Assembly (NCBI GenBank): GCA_964389925.1 | Contig: CAYMGE010000001.1 | Location: forward strand, 1-64,000 | Length of the DNA: 64,000 nt | Reading direction: 5' to 3' | Source: CALECP01 sp964389925 | GTDB lineage: Bacteria > Chloroflexota > Anaerolineae > Promineifilales > Promineifilaceae | Part shown: positions 27,087 to 36,638 of the stretch, one piece after another | Numbering within the stretch: the first letter of the stretch is position 1 | How the letters are laid out: every line of letters begins with the position of its first letter | The notes under the pieces: generated by a model | Seen by the model: the letters and a program-made list of their open reading frames with translations, nothing else | Databases searched by the model: none | Told to the model about the DNA's origin: nothing | Made by a program: the position numbers and the translations under genes

Positions 27087-27320
27087 CTACCCGTTTGTTA
27101 TATCCCAATCGACATCAATTGGTGACAATACATCACCGACAATTGCCGTTTTGCGAATCTCTTCTAACTGTTGACGTGCGAGTCGTTGAGAGATCGTCGG
27201 CGGCATCAATCTTGCGATTTCTGTGCCGCGTTGGGTCAGACTGATCACTTCTCCGCTCTGCACTTTTTTCAGAACCGCACTCATGTTGGCGCGAAAATCA
27301 CTAATGGCTACCGTGTTCAT
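27087..27320 (-). CDS. Phd/YefM-family antitoxin
   Basis: 77 residues. The N-terminal DNA-binding part MNTVAISDFRANMSAVLKKV followed by SGEVISLTQRGTEIARLMP is the Phd/YefM signature, and the C-terminal tail is the expected toxin-binding arm. AGGAG precedes the ATG at 27320; 18 extra upstream in-frame codons lack support. Pairs with VapC. Probably autoregulated through the TGTACA sites 35-53 bp upstream. Confidence 0.88.
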   Translation of the reverse strand: MNTVAISDFRANMSAVLKKVQSGEVISLTQRGTEIARLMPPTISQRLARQQLEEIRKTAIVGDVLSPIDVDWDITNG

Positions 27321-27354
27321 GTTTGCTCCTTGTATATCTTGTCCACAACGCTTG

Positions 27355-27373
27355 TGTACAACTGAATTGTACA
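27355..27373. promoter_or_regulatory. Candidate Phd/YefM operator (paired TGTACA)
   Basis: Two TGTACA palindromes (27355-27360 and 27368-27373) with centres 13 bp apart lie upstream of the antitoxin gene. The E. coli YefM-YoeB operator is known for paired palindromes with a TGTACA core, which makes this a good autoregulatory site. Confidence 0.55.
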
Positions 27374-27530
27374 ATTAAGGGTGTCATTTTATATGCACCC
27401 ATGCGTTGTGTAAAGCGATGGCTACTAAGAGTCCCCAAACTCATCGGTAGAGAGGTACTGCCTCAAATTCTCGTGGAAGAAGGAGTTTTTCTATTGCCAA
27501 GTATGCACAATATACATATATTTATCAGAG
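27374..27530. other. Intergenic, nothing recognised
   Basis: Between the antitoxin operator and the BrnT pseudogene. Short plus-strand frames here show no family resemblance. Confidence 0.3.
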
Positions 27531-27793
27531 ATGATTTTTCAATTTGACCCAAACAAAGCTGTGAGCAATCAGCGCAAACATGGTGTCTCTTTTGCAGATG
27601 CGGAAGGTGTGTTCTACGATGACTTTGCGATTCACAAAATGGACAGAGAAATCGTGCATGAGGAGCGTTAGCGAACAGTTTCGGGCAGATATTGGTGGTG
27701 GTTTATGTGTATTCGGCCGATGAAATTCGACTAATCTCGGCGCGACGTGCGACCAAACACGAGAGAAGAAAGTTGAAAGTAAGGATTAAATAA
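27531..27793 (+). pseudogene. brnT: Frameshifted BrnT-type toxin gene
   Basis: Starts as a normal BrnT (IFQFDPNKAVSNQRKHGVSF, then ADAEGVFYDD), then hits TAG after HEER. In a shifted frame the BrnT core resumes: ILVVVYVYSADEIRLISARRAT, split here as ILVVVY and IRLISARRATKHERRK. The residues between are altered, suggesting a small deletion. BrnT is an RNase toxin paired with BrnA; no intact BrnA follows, since a hairpin repeat begins at its expected position. Confidence 0.7.
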
Positions 27794-27856
27794 TGTCGAA
27801 TTTTGAAGAATGGATTCCTGTCTCCACAGGAATGACAGGCGTAGATTATTTAATCC
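27783..27856. repeat. Hairpin repeat (MITE-like), 74 bp
   Basis: Perfect 12-bp terminal arms (GGATTAAATAAT / ATTATTTAATCC) enclose an inner palindrome ATTCCTGT-ctcc-ACAGGAAT. The inner module GAAGAATGGATTCCTG recurs inverted near 41,360. The left arm runs through the last codons of the brnT remnant. Confidence 0.6.
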
Positions 27857-27912
27857 CCAATCTTTAATACCATGAACGAAGTTCCTCTGGGAACTTCACT
27901 CATCATAAGCAA

Positions 27913-28374
27913 CTATCCCTCAACTTCCAACACACCCTGCATACTTGGATAGTGACCTGCAACCGTACAGACAACTGTGTAGCTGCCGGGATCACTCGGC
28001 GCAGTAAACGTCGCGCTTGTCGAACTGCCCGGATCGACTAACCCTGTGTCATACAACAGCAGGGATTCATCTGGATTATTTGCAAAGTCATCAGGTAACG
28101 TTTCATTTAATTTCACGATTGCCCAATTATGCTCCAGTGCGCCCTGATTATCGAGTGAAACACGGACTCGTGCGCCGGCTGGCACGCTCCAAACGACAGG
28201 GTTCTCCGCGTTGTCATTGCTTGCACCATAATAAATATCGTGCTGCTCAACTGAGATAGACACTGATTGCGCTGCCCCAGAATCGTCGTCACTCACTTCG
28301 TCGCCGCCACCGCCGCACGCAACAAATAATACTAATACGAGCGGAAGTAGCAATAGTCTGATCTGTTTCGTCAT
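27913..28374 (-). CDS. Auracyanin-like cupredoxin lipoprotein
   Basis: 153 residues. Lipobox LFVAC (Cys20), then a low-complexity acidic linker and a plastocyanin fold. Type-1 copper ligands are present: His in LEHNWAI and Cys/His/Met in VVCTVAGHYPSMQG. The arrangement is that of auracyanins, the blue copper electron carriers of Chloroflexota, tethered to the outer face of the membrane. It would shuttle electrons between respiratory complexes. No redox-complex genes are adjacent. Confidence 0.85.
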   Translation of the reverse strand: MTKQIRLLLLPLVLVLFVACGGGGDEVSDDDSGAAQSVSISVEQHDIYYGASNDNAENPVVWSVPAGARVRVSLDNQGALEHNWAIVKLNETLPDDFANNPDESLLLYDTGLVDPGSSTSATFTAPSDPGSYTVVCTVAGHYPSMQGVLEVEG

Positions 28375-28695
28375 TTTTCAATTCTCCATGTAAACTAACG
28401 GTGTCAGGGACATCCGCTGTTTGACCTTATTTAACAAGTTAGTTGAATCGTAGCGAATCACAATTTCACAAATGACGAAAATGGATGAGTTTTAGCGCAT
28501 TTATGACATAAACTAAACGCGCTTCATATCATTCATTTTACGATCATTCCTATGTCACATTGAGACAAAATTTTTGGTTGCTTGTGCTTAGATCGTGCCG
28601 CTACTTTTGTTTACAATAGGTTAACGGTTATTGGTTGTCCACATGCTGACACCGATTTTATAATCGACTAGGAAATTGACATAAAAGGAGAAACA
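28375..28695. other. Intergenic region upstream of the giant exoenzyme
   Basis: No gene. The last 60 bases contain the promoter described separately, and AAGGAG lies 5 nt before the ATG at 28696. No clear Pho-box repeats seen. Confidence 0.5.
28635..28664 (+). promoter_or_regulatory. Sigma-70-type promoter of the giant phosphatase gene
   Basis: TTGTCC (28635-28640), an 18-bp spacer and a perfect TATAAT (28659-28664), followed by a leader of about 25 nt with AAGGAG before the start codon. Confidence 0.55.
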
Positions 28696-31600
28696 ATGTC
28701 AAAACGCTCTACAATGTTCATTTTTATGCTGTTAATGGCGTTTATGATGACTGCATCACAAGCAGTCTTCGCCACAGCGGCCGCAGTAGCAACGAAAGTG
28801 CCTGCTGATATAGGTGCCATTCATACAAATGGCGATCAGGGTGACAATGAGTTCTACGCCAGTGGTAACGACGATAACTTTAGTGAGTACGGCGTTGCTA
28901 GTTTTCGCTTTAGCAAGGCGGACTTTGGTCTTGCGGGCAATCAGGCAGTAGATGATATCACGACTGCTAAGTTTATCCTCACTCACAATGACCGCTCTTT
29001 TTCTGACGGTGATGAGATTGAGGTGTTTGTGACAACACAGGCGTTTGGGGGGGATTACTCACCCTTAACGTATGATGCCAGCTTATTCAATGGGCTAAAC
29101 GCGAGCCAATTCACATCGGCGCCTGTCTCATTGGGACGACAACCTTACGATCCAAATGCAGCGGGCGGCTTCGAGTTTGAGTACACGCTCGACTTCGGAG
29201 CGACGGAAGCGGATGTCATCGACAAGCTCAATAGCGAGGGCGAGTTTAGCCTCATCATCGCAGCTGTTGATGCAACGTTTGATGCGACCTTTTCTGGGTT
29301 GGGCAACACATTTGATCCGGGTCCCCCACAGCTAATGCTGGATGTTACGTCTGTTACAGTTGACGACAGCGCGGCTCCAACGCTTGTGGCTTTGTCGCCG
29401 GCCGATGATGCGACAGGCGTGCCAACCGCCACAAATTTGGCTATTACGTTCAACGAACTGGTGCAGGCTGGCATGGGAGACATCGAAATTTTCAGAGCCA
29501 GTGACAACACTGCACACGAAACGATCACAATGCCCAGCTCGCAGGTAACGTTTGACGGCGCAACTGCCACCATCGACCTAAATAATGGTCTTGCAAATGA
29601 CACTGAATACTATGTAGGCATCGCATCGGGGGCGATTGAGGATATTGCGGGCAATGATTTTGCTGGAATCAGCGACATGACTACATGGAGCTTTACTTCG
29701 GCCGCTTCCCCAATTGTCAACGCGGGGCCGTTCAGTGTTTCCCAAAATGCGCCTGCTGGCACGATTGTTGGCGACCTCAACCCGGACGTGACGGGGACAG
29801 ATGGTTCTGGCATCACCTACAGTATGGATACGTCCAGCGCATTTGCTCTCAACCCCAATACAGGCGTGATTACGGTCAAAGACCCGAATGAAGTTGGGAT
29901 GCAGGCACAATTTACATTGACTGTTTCGGCCGATGATGGCACCAACATGGTTGAAGAACCGATCATCATCAACGTCACCGACGACCTAGTTCCCCCACCT
30001 CCCGCAGTGCGCGTCTCGACCTTTAACGGATCAATGAGTGAACGTGGTAGTGAAGGGGCATTGATTACAGCTCTCTCTGACTTGGATGACACACGCGGGC
30101 AAGCGGTTGCTGAAATTATCCAGATTAACAACCCTGACATTTTGCTGGTCAATGAATTTGATTATGATGCAAACGGCGATGCGGCGAACTTGTTCCGCCT
30201 CAACTACCTCGAAGTGTCGCAAAATGGCAATGCACCTGTTTACTATCCATACATTTACAGTGCGCCATCAAACACGGGGATTCCATCAGGCGTTGACCTA
30301 GACAACGATGGTAACGTTGGCGGTGATGTCGGCTCGTTTGATTATGCAGATGACTCGTTTGGCTTCGGCCGCTATCCCGGCGAGTTCGGCATGGTCATCT
30401 ACTCAAAATACCCCATCGACATGGACAACGTGCGGACATTCCAGAACTTCCTCTGGAAAGATATGCCAGATGCGCTGTTGCCAGCCGACCCCAATGATGC
30501 GGATGGCAATGGGGATACGGACAATTGGTACACGGCGGCCGAACTCGACATCGTTCGACTCTCCTCAAAGAGCCATTGGGATGTGCCAATTGACGTAAAT
30601 GGCGAGATTATTCACATTCTCGCCAGCCACCCAACCCCGCCTGTCTTTGACGGAAATGAAGATCGCAACGGCACGCGCAACCATGATGAAATCCGCTTCT
30701 GGGTCGATTACGTGACCGATGGTGATTACATCTATGACGATGATGGTGGCATGGGCGGTCTCGCGGATGGTGAGAGCTTTGTGCTTGTCGGCGATATGAA
30801 CGCCGACCCCAATGATGGTGACAGCACGGCGAACGCAGCCAACCAGTTGACCGACAGCGCGGCATTTGACCATAGCATCATCCCATCGAGTGAGGGCGGC
30901 CCCGAAGATTCTGCCAACGATGGCGGTATCAACGATGCACACACGGGCGACCCCGCCTACGATACATCAGACTTTGGCGACCCTCCCGGTAACTTGCGGG
31001 TAGATTATGCGTTGCCATCGGCCGATCTCGACCTCGACAACGCCGAAGTTTTCTGGCCTGTCGTCGCCGACCCACAATCGGCTCTCGTTGGCACATCTGA
31101 CCACCGCATGGTCTCTATCGACCTCGACATTCGCCCCGCGATGCCCATCACAACCCCAATGATGGTTCCAGTTGCAGAAGGGTATGAAACCACCGTATTA
31201 CATACAGTTGGTCAATCTTACGGCGATGATAACTATACACCTATCGGCGTTCTCGATGGACTTGGCGCGACTGAACTCGACGCAAACACTGTGCGCGTCT
31301 ATGCCAACCATGAGATTCTGCACTTCCGTGGCTACGAGTACGAAGTGAATGACGGCAACGGCGGCACGTTCTCAATGGTCGGTGCACGTATCTCTTACTT
31401 CGATGTGGACAAAACGACACGTGAAATCGTCGCCAGTGGCCTCGCCTACGATACGGTCTACGATGCAAACGGTAACATCGCCTCTGATGTTGGTTTCCTT
31501 GCCAATGACACCAGCGGCTTTAGCCGTTTCTGCTCGGCAAACATGATCGAAGCACACCAGTTCGGCAATGGTGTTGGGATCGAAGACCCTATTTTCTTCT

Positions 31601-34600
31601 CAGGTGAAGAAGATGGTGGTGGCTTCAGCCCCGTCGGTGGTGCAGAATGGGCTTTGGACATCGCAACTGATACCATGTGGCAGCTACCCGATATGGGACG
31701 TGGTGCATGGGAGAATGTGACCGAGATCGACACGGGAACAACCACGCACGTCGCGTTCATCTTAGGTGATGACACCTCTCCAATCGATTTTGGTGGGAAT
31801 GAGGGTGTTGAAGCAGCCCCACTCTACTTGTACGTCGGTGAAAAAGATGCCAGCGGCGATTTCCCTGCACGCAACGGTTTGCGCGGCGGTAATCTCTACG
31901 TTTGGGTTTCAGACACAGGCGAGACATCCCCAGCTGATTTTAATGGCAGTGGTTCATTGACAGGCACATGGGTTGAGGTTGACAATGTGCCACAACTTGA
32001 GAATGGGTCTGAAGATGGCAGCACAGGCTTTGATGAGTACGGTTATCCAACACAAGGCAATCTGTGGCTGCAAGCAGATGCACTCGGCGCGTTTGGTTTC
32101 TCACGTCCTGAAGATGTGGCGACCAACCCATTTGACGGCAGTATGGCTGTTATGGCCTCGACTGGTGTAGACACATTTGAAAATGGTGTCGATACCTTTG
32201 GCACGACCTACACAATCGATACTGATTTCTCAGACTTTGATAATTTGAAGGGTGAACTCGTCATCATTTATGACGGTGATGCAGATACAACACGCGCTCT
32301 GCGTAGCCCCGACAATCTTGAATGGGCGGCCGATGGCTACATCTACATTCAGGAAGACGAAGCGGAAGAAGACACATTAGATGGCGAACCATTGTTTGGC
32401 GAGGGTGCTGTTAATCCAAACGAGGCTGGTGTCGTTCGCGTCGATCCTGCAACGGGCGAGACGATGCGTGTCTCCAATATCGACCGTTCCGTCGTTCTCG
32501 ATGCAAGTATCGCAGAACCAAATGACGCGGTAGATGATGCACCCAACAACGCGGGTGAGTGGGAATCTTCTGGTATTGTCGATGTCTCTGATATGTTTGG
32601 CGAAGAGGCGGGAACGCTATTCTTGCTGACCGTCCAAGCACACACCGTTGACGATCAGGAACGCTTCAACCCCACTACCCGTATCCGCGACAGTGATCTC
32701 GGAGAAGCTGGCCAACTGCTCTTCTTGAGCGCACCTGAACGCCCAGCTGATGGTGTCACTCTGACTTTGCTGCACAACAACGACGGCGAATCCGCTTTAC
32801 TGCCAACGACCAACAGTGTCGATGATAATGACGTTATCGTGGGTGGTGTTGATGCTTTCAAGTCAGTTACCGACCGCGAGATTGCCGATGCAAATGCGAG
32901 CGGCAACGCGCTGATCGACGTGTATGCAGGTGATAGCTTCTTGGCAAGTGCCGCGTTGGCACTGTCACTACCGCCAGAAAACGGCCCCGTTTACGACGCG
33001 ATTGCACAGCGTCAAATTCCATACACGGCGCACGTTTTCGGCAACCACGAGTTTGATTACTCACCGAGCTTCTTGGAACGTTACCTGCGTGCATTTGACA
33101 ATGGCAGTGGTCTCGACCAACCATTCTTGAGCGCAAACTTGGACTTCTCCGCACAAGAGGGTTATGCCGACTTGATCGACGCGGATGGGTTGATCGATGG
33201 GACAGTTGAGGACGATCGGCCGATAGCCCGCTCCTTCATCTACAACGACCCAACGACAGGCGCTGTCTTTGGTATCGTCGGCGCGACGACATTTGAGTTG
33301 GAGAACATCTCTAGCCCTGGCGATGTGACAGTGACAGACAACCTGACTGATACCGTCGCTGCTGTTCAAGCTGAAATCGACCGACTTGAAAACATGGGTG
33401 TCAACAAGATCATTCTTGTCAGCCACATGCAGGCAGTCAATACGGACAAAGCGATGCTCGCTCTGTTGAGTGGCGTAGACATCGCAGTTGGTGGTGGTGG
33501 GGATGAAATCCTCGTCAACAATGACAGTAGCGTACCCGTCGAAGATCAGTTGTTGCCGGGTGAAGATGATGCTGTCGGCGACTATCCAACACAGGTGACA
33601 GACGCAGACGGTGAGACAGTTTATCTTGTGACGGCGAAGGGGCAGTATCAGTATGTTGGCCGACTCGATGTCGTATTTGACGAAAACGGCGATGTGACAG
33701 CCATCGACAACGATGAGAGCTACCCACGCCGCGTCATTCCGGACACAAACGACGCTGCCGTTCTCGCTGAACTTGGTGTTGATGATGCCGTCACCCCCGA
33801 TGCAGCTATCATCACTAGCGTGATCGAGCCTGTCCGAGCGGGTGTTGAGGACTTCGCCAACGACATCATCGCTAACCTTGAAGTGACACTCATTGCCGCA
33901 CGCTCAAGTGTGCGTGCCGAAGAGTCAAACTTGGGTAACTTGGTCGCAGATGCGTTTATCTGGACTTATGAAGCATCGGATAGCAATATCGCCAATCCAG
34001 TTGTCGCTGTTCAGAACGGTGGTGGCATTCGCCAGAATGCGGGCGATGAGATTAACGACCCGCTGACCCGCGAAGATACACTCAACATTCTGCCATTCTC
34101 CAATCAAGTCGCCGTATTGCGCGATGTGACACCGGAAGATTTCAAAGCTGTCATGGAACGTTCCGTTGCAGATGAATTGCCAGATGGTGGTTTCTTGCAA
34201 ATTGGTGGCTTCCGTGTCACTTATGATCTCTCACAACCCATCGATAGTCGCGTTCTGAGCATCATCATTGATGACGAGGTACGTGGAACGACCCCAATCG
34301 TTGTAGATGGTGCGATTGTTGCCAACGCACCAAACGTCGATTTGGTTGCGAACACCTTCACCGCAGGTGGTGGCGATGGCTATGACGTGCTGGAATCATA
34401 CACAGAAGAGATTCTCCCCTTCACCTACGAAGGTGCGCTAATCAAATATCTGCAAGAAGATGATGACAGCTTCCCCGACCTTGACTTGGGCAATGGGTCA
34501 CAACCAACCGTAACCGACGATGACCCACGTTACCAAATCGGTGGCAACCGTCGCATCACGTTTGTTTCGCCCGTTACGTTGACCTTGCTGCACAACAATG

Positions 34601-36516
34601 ACGGCGAATCAGCCCTGCTGACAACCGAAAATAGCGTTGGCGACGATGATGTGACAGTGGGTGGTGTCGCGGCATTCAAAGCTGTGTTTGACCGCGAAAT
34701 GGCTGACGCGCAAGCGGCCGGCAATGCACTTGTCAACGTCTATGCAGGCGATAGCTTCTTGGCAAGCGCAACACTGGCGTTGTCGCTGCCGCCGGCCGAT
34801 GGGCCTGTATACGACGCGATTGCACAGCGTCAGATTCCATACACGGCTCACGTCTTCGGCAATCACGAGTTTGACTACTCGCCGAGCTTCCTAGAACGCT
34901 ATCTACGTGCGTTTGATGCTGGCAATGGTCTCGATGAGCCATTCCTGAGCGCAAACTTAGACTTCTCAGCACAAGATGGGTACGCTGATTTGATCGATGC
35001 GGATGGCCTGATTAACGGTGAGGTTGAGGACGATCGGCCGATTGCCCGCTCCATGATCTACACCGACCCAGCAACGGGAGCCGTCTTCGGTATCGTTGGC
35101 GCGACGACATTTGAGTTGGAGAACATCTCTAGCCCCGGCGATGTCACCGTGACTGCTACGCTTGAAGAGACAGCCGCCGCTGTTCAGACTGAAATTGACC
35201 GCCTTGAAGGATTGGGCGTTGACAAGATCATTCTCGTCAGCCATATGCAGGCAGTCGATACGGATAAGGCCATGATCGCTCTGTTGAGTGGTGTAGACAT
35301 CGCCGTTGGTGGGGGTGGGGATGAAATCCTCGTCAACAACAATAGCACTGTCCCAGTCGAAGATCAGTTGCTGCCCGGCGAAGATGACCCAGTCGGTGAC
35401 TACCCAACAGAGGTCAGCGATGCAGATGGTGAGACAGTCTATCTTGTGACGGCGAAAGGGCAGTACAAGTATGTCGGCCGACTTGACATCGTATTCGACA
35501 CAAACGGCGACGTAACGGGCATCGACAACGATGAAAGTTACCCACGCCGTGTCGTTCCAGACACAAACGATGCCGCTTTGTTGGCGCAGCTCGGTGTCGA
35601 AGATGCCGTCACACCAGATGCCGCACTCATCACTTCCGTGATTGAGCCAGTAGAAGCGGGCTTGGCTGACTTCGCAAACGACGTGATCGCCAATCTCGAA
35701 GTGACGCTCGACGCAGCGCGGACATCAGTCCGTTTTGAAGAGTCAAACTTGGGCAACCTCGTCACTGATGCGTTCATCTGGACGTATGAAGCGCACGACA
35801 GCAACATTGCGAATCCCATTGTTGCCGTTCAGAATGGTGGTGGTATCCGTCAGAACGCTGGCGATGAAATCACCGATCCACTGACACGTGAGGACACGCT
35901 CAACATCTTGCCATTCTCGAATCAGGTGGCTGTGCTGCACGATGTGACACCCGCTGATTTCAAGGCAGCGATGGAGATTGCCATTGGCGACCCACTACCA
36001 GATGGTGGCTTCCTGCAAGTTGGCGGTTTCCGCATTCTGTATGATGTCGATGCAGCCGTTGGCAGCCGCGTCATCAGCATCACGCTCGACACCGATGTAC
36101 GGGCGCAAACGCCTATCGTTGTCAACGGTGTGGTTGTTGAAAACGCGCCAAACGTGGACATCGTGACCAACAGCTTCGTCGCTCGTGGTGGTGATGGGTA
36201 TGACGTGTTTGAGAACTACGAGGCCGAGATTTTGCCATTCACCTATGAGGGTGCGCTAGTCAAGTATCTCGAAGAAGATGCCGCCAGCTTCCCGCGCTTG
36301 GATCAAGGCAATGGTCTTGAGCCAACGGTACGTTCGGCCGATGAACGCTATCAGCGTGGTGGAAACGGCCGCATCATCAAGCAGTTCGGCCCGCCAACAG
36401 ACGTGAGCCTGAGCGGTGTCATGGGCAGCAGCGCTGCACCAACACTGACGCTCTCACTCGTCCTGCTTGTGATAGCCGGCTTGGGTGTGCTGGTTTTGCG
36501 CCGTCGGCCGCGCTAG
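28696..36516 (+). CDS. Giant secreted nuclease/PhoX/tandem 5'-nucleotidase protein
   Basis: 2606 residues. Signal peptide (1-27), beta-rich N-domain (about 35-215), Big_5 Ig-like domain (about 222-335) and cadherin-like domain (336-430). An endonuclease/exonuclease/phosphatase domain follows (438-812; NEFD, VGDMNADP, TSDHRM), then a PhoX/DUF839-like domain (819-1350; ANHE, RSPDNLEW). Two 606-residue 5'-nucleotidase units start near 1356 and 1962, each with AGDSFLAS, GNHEFDY, VSHMQ, NGGGIRQN and GGDGYDV. A C-terminal membrane helix ends in RRRPR (surface anchor). The usual HxHG and GHxH metal motifs are NNDGES and GGGDEI, as in a divergent subfamily. Proposed role: releasing phosphate from extracellular nucleic acids. 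Confidence 0.85.
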   Translation: MSKRSTMFIFMLLMAFMMTASQAVFATAAAVATKVPADIGAIHTNGDQGDNEFYASGNDDNFSEYGVASFRFSKADFGLAGNQAVDDITTAKFILTHNDRSFSDGDEIEVFVTTQAFGGDYSPLTYDASLFNGLNASQFTSAPVSLGRQPYDPNAAGGFEFEYTLDFGATEADVIDKLNSEGEFSLIIAAVDATFDATFSGLGNTFDPGPPQLMLDVTSVTVDDSAAPTLVALSPADDATGVPTATNLAITFNELVQAGMGDIEIFRASDNTAHETITMPSSQVTFDGATATIDLNNGLANDTEYYVGIASGAIEDIAGNDFAGISDMTTWSFTSAASPIVNAGPFSVSQNAPAGTIVGDLNPDVTGTDGSGITYSMDTSSAFALNPNTGVITVKDPNEVGMQAQFTLTVSADDGTNMVEEPIIINVTDDLVPPPPAVRVSTFNGSMSERGSEGALITALSDLDDTRGQAVAEIIQINNPDILLVNEFDYDANGDAANLFRLNYLEVSQNGNAPVYYPYIYSAPSNTGIPSGVDLDNDGNVGGDVGSFDYADDSFGFGRYPGEFGMVIYSKYPIDMDNVRTFQNFLWKDMPDALLPADPNDADGNGDTDNWYTAAELDIVRLSSKSHWDVPIDVNGEIIHILASHPTPPVFDGNEDRNGTRNHDEIRFWVDYVTDGDYIYDDDGGMGGLADGESFVLVGDMNADPNDGDSTANAANQLTDSAAFDHSIIPSSEGGPEDSANDGGINDAHTGDPAYDTSDFGDPPGNLRVDYALPSADLDLDNAEVFWPVVADPQSALVGTSDHRMVSIDLDIRPAMPITTPMMVPVAEGYETTVLHTVGQSYGDDNYTPIGVLDGLGATELDANTVRVYANHEILHFRGYEYEVNDGNGGTFSMVGARISYFDVDKTTREIVASGLAYDTVYDANGNIASDVGFLANDTSGFSRFCSANMIEAHQFGNGVGIEDPIFFSGEEDGGGFSPVGGAEWALDIATDTMWQLPDMGRGAWENVTEIDTGTTTHVAFILGDDTSPIDFGGNEGVEAAPLYLYVGEKDASGDFPARNGLRGGNLYVWVSDTGETSPADFNGSGSLTGTWVEVDNVPQLENGSEDGSTGFDEYGYPTQGNLWLQADALGAFGFSRPEDVATNPFDGSMAVMASTGVDTFENGVDTFGTTYTIDTDFSDFDNLKGELVIIYDGDADTTRALRSPDNLEWAADGYIYIQEDEAEEDTLDGEPLFGEGAVNPNEAGVVRVDPATGETMRVSNIDRSVVLDASIAEPNDAVDDAPNNAGEWESSGIVDVSDMFGEEAGTLFLLTVQAHTVDDQERFNPTTRIRDSDLGEAGQLLFLSAPERPADGVTLTLLHNNDGESALLPTTNSVDDNDVIVGGVDAFKSVTDREIADANASGNALIDVYAGDSFLASAALALSLPPENGPVYDAIAQRQIPYTAHVFGNHEFDYSPSFLERYLRAFDNGSGLDQPFLSANLDFSAQEGYADLIDADGLIDGTVEDDRPIARSFIYNDPTTGAVFGIVGATTFELENISSPGDVTVTDNLTDTVAAVQAEIDRLENMGVNKIILVSHMQAVNTDKAMLALLSGVDIAVGGGGDEILVNNDSSVPVEDQLLPGEDDAVGDYPTQVTDADGETVYLVTAKGQYQYVGRLDVVFDENGDVTAIDNDESYPRRVIPDTNDAAVLAELGVDDAVTPDAAIITSVIEPVRAGVEDFANDIIANLEVTLIAARSSVRAEESNLGNLVADAFIWTYEASDSNIANPVVAVQNGGGIRQNAGDEINDPLTREDTLNILPFSNQVAVLRDVTPEDFKAVMERSVADELPDGGFLQIGGFRVTYDLSQPIDSRVLSIIIDDEVRGTTPIVVDGAIVANAPNVDLVANTFTAGGGDGYDVLESYTEEILPFTYEGALIKYLQEDDDSFPDLDLGNGSQPTVTDDDPRYQIGGNRRITFVSPVTLTLLHNNDGESALLTTENSVGDDDVTVGGVAAFKAVFDREMADAQAAGNALVNVYAGDSFLASATLALSLPPADGPVYDAIAQRQIPYTAHVFGNHEFDYSPSFLERYLRAFDAGNGLDEPFLSANLDFSAQDGYADLIDADGLINGEVEDDRPIARSMIYTDPATGAVFGIVGATTFELENISSPGDVTVTATLEETAAAVQTEIDRLEGLGVDKIILVSHMQAVDTDKAMIALLSGVDIAVGGGGDEILVNNNSTVPVEDQLLPGEDDPVGDYPTEVSDADGETVYLVTAKGQYKYVGRLDIVFDTNGDVTGIDNDESYPRRVVPDTNDAALLAQLGVEDAVTPDAALITSVIEPVEAGLADFANDVIANLEVTLDAARTSVRFEESNLGNLVTDAFIWTYEAHDSNIANPIVAVQNGGGIRQNAGDEITDPLTREDTLNILPFSNQVAVLHDVTPADFKAAMEIAIGDPLPDGGFLQVGGFRILYDVDAAVGSRVISITLDTDVRAQTPIVVNGVVVENAPNVDIVTNSFVARGGDGYDVFENYEAEILPFTYEGALVKYLEEDAASFPRLDQGNGLEPTVRSADERYQRGGNGRIIKQFGPPTDVSLSGVMGSSAAPTLTLSLVLLVIAGLGVLVLRRRPR
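32753..34570 (+). repeat. Tandem 1.8-kb unit, copy 1 (5'-nucleotidase)
   Basis: First of two in-frame units with an 1818-bp period; long DNA stretches match with scattered silent changes. Confidence 0.75.
34571..36380 (+). repeat. Tandem 1.8-kb unit, copy 2 (5'-nucleotidase)
   Basis: Second unit. Differences are mostly third-position, so both copies appear to be under protein-level constraint. Confidence 0.75.
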
Positions 36517-36539
36517 ACACGCTTGAGTAACTAGTCAGA

Positions 36540-36567
36540 AACGCCGAGTTTAGACTCGGCGTTTTTT
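36540..36567 (+). terminator. Intrinsic terminator
   Basis: Stem ACGCCGAGT / ACTCGGCGT with a TTAG loop, followed by six T residues, 24 bp after the giant gene's stop codon. Confidence 0.9.
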
Positions 36568-36638
36568 GATCTCGCACAAAGATGGTTCTACGCTCATCTT
36601 GTGTAAAATAGAGCAGAACAGACTTCCTCCATAATCCC

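Noticed and set aside
28756..36170. Many long minus-strand reading frames opposite the giant gene
   Set aside because: They are mirror frames caused by codon bias; none has a ribosome site or recognisable family.
32753..36380. Catalytically dead 5'-nucleotidase units
   Set aside because: Loss of the HxHG and GHxH motifs is matched by a known divergent subgroup, and the other metal and substrate motifs remain.
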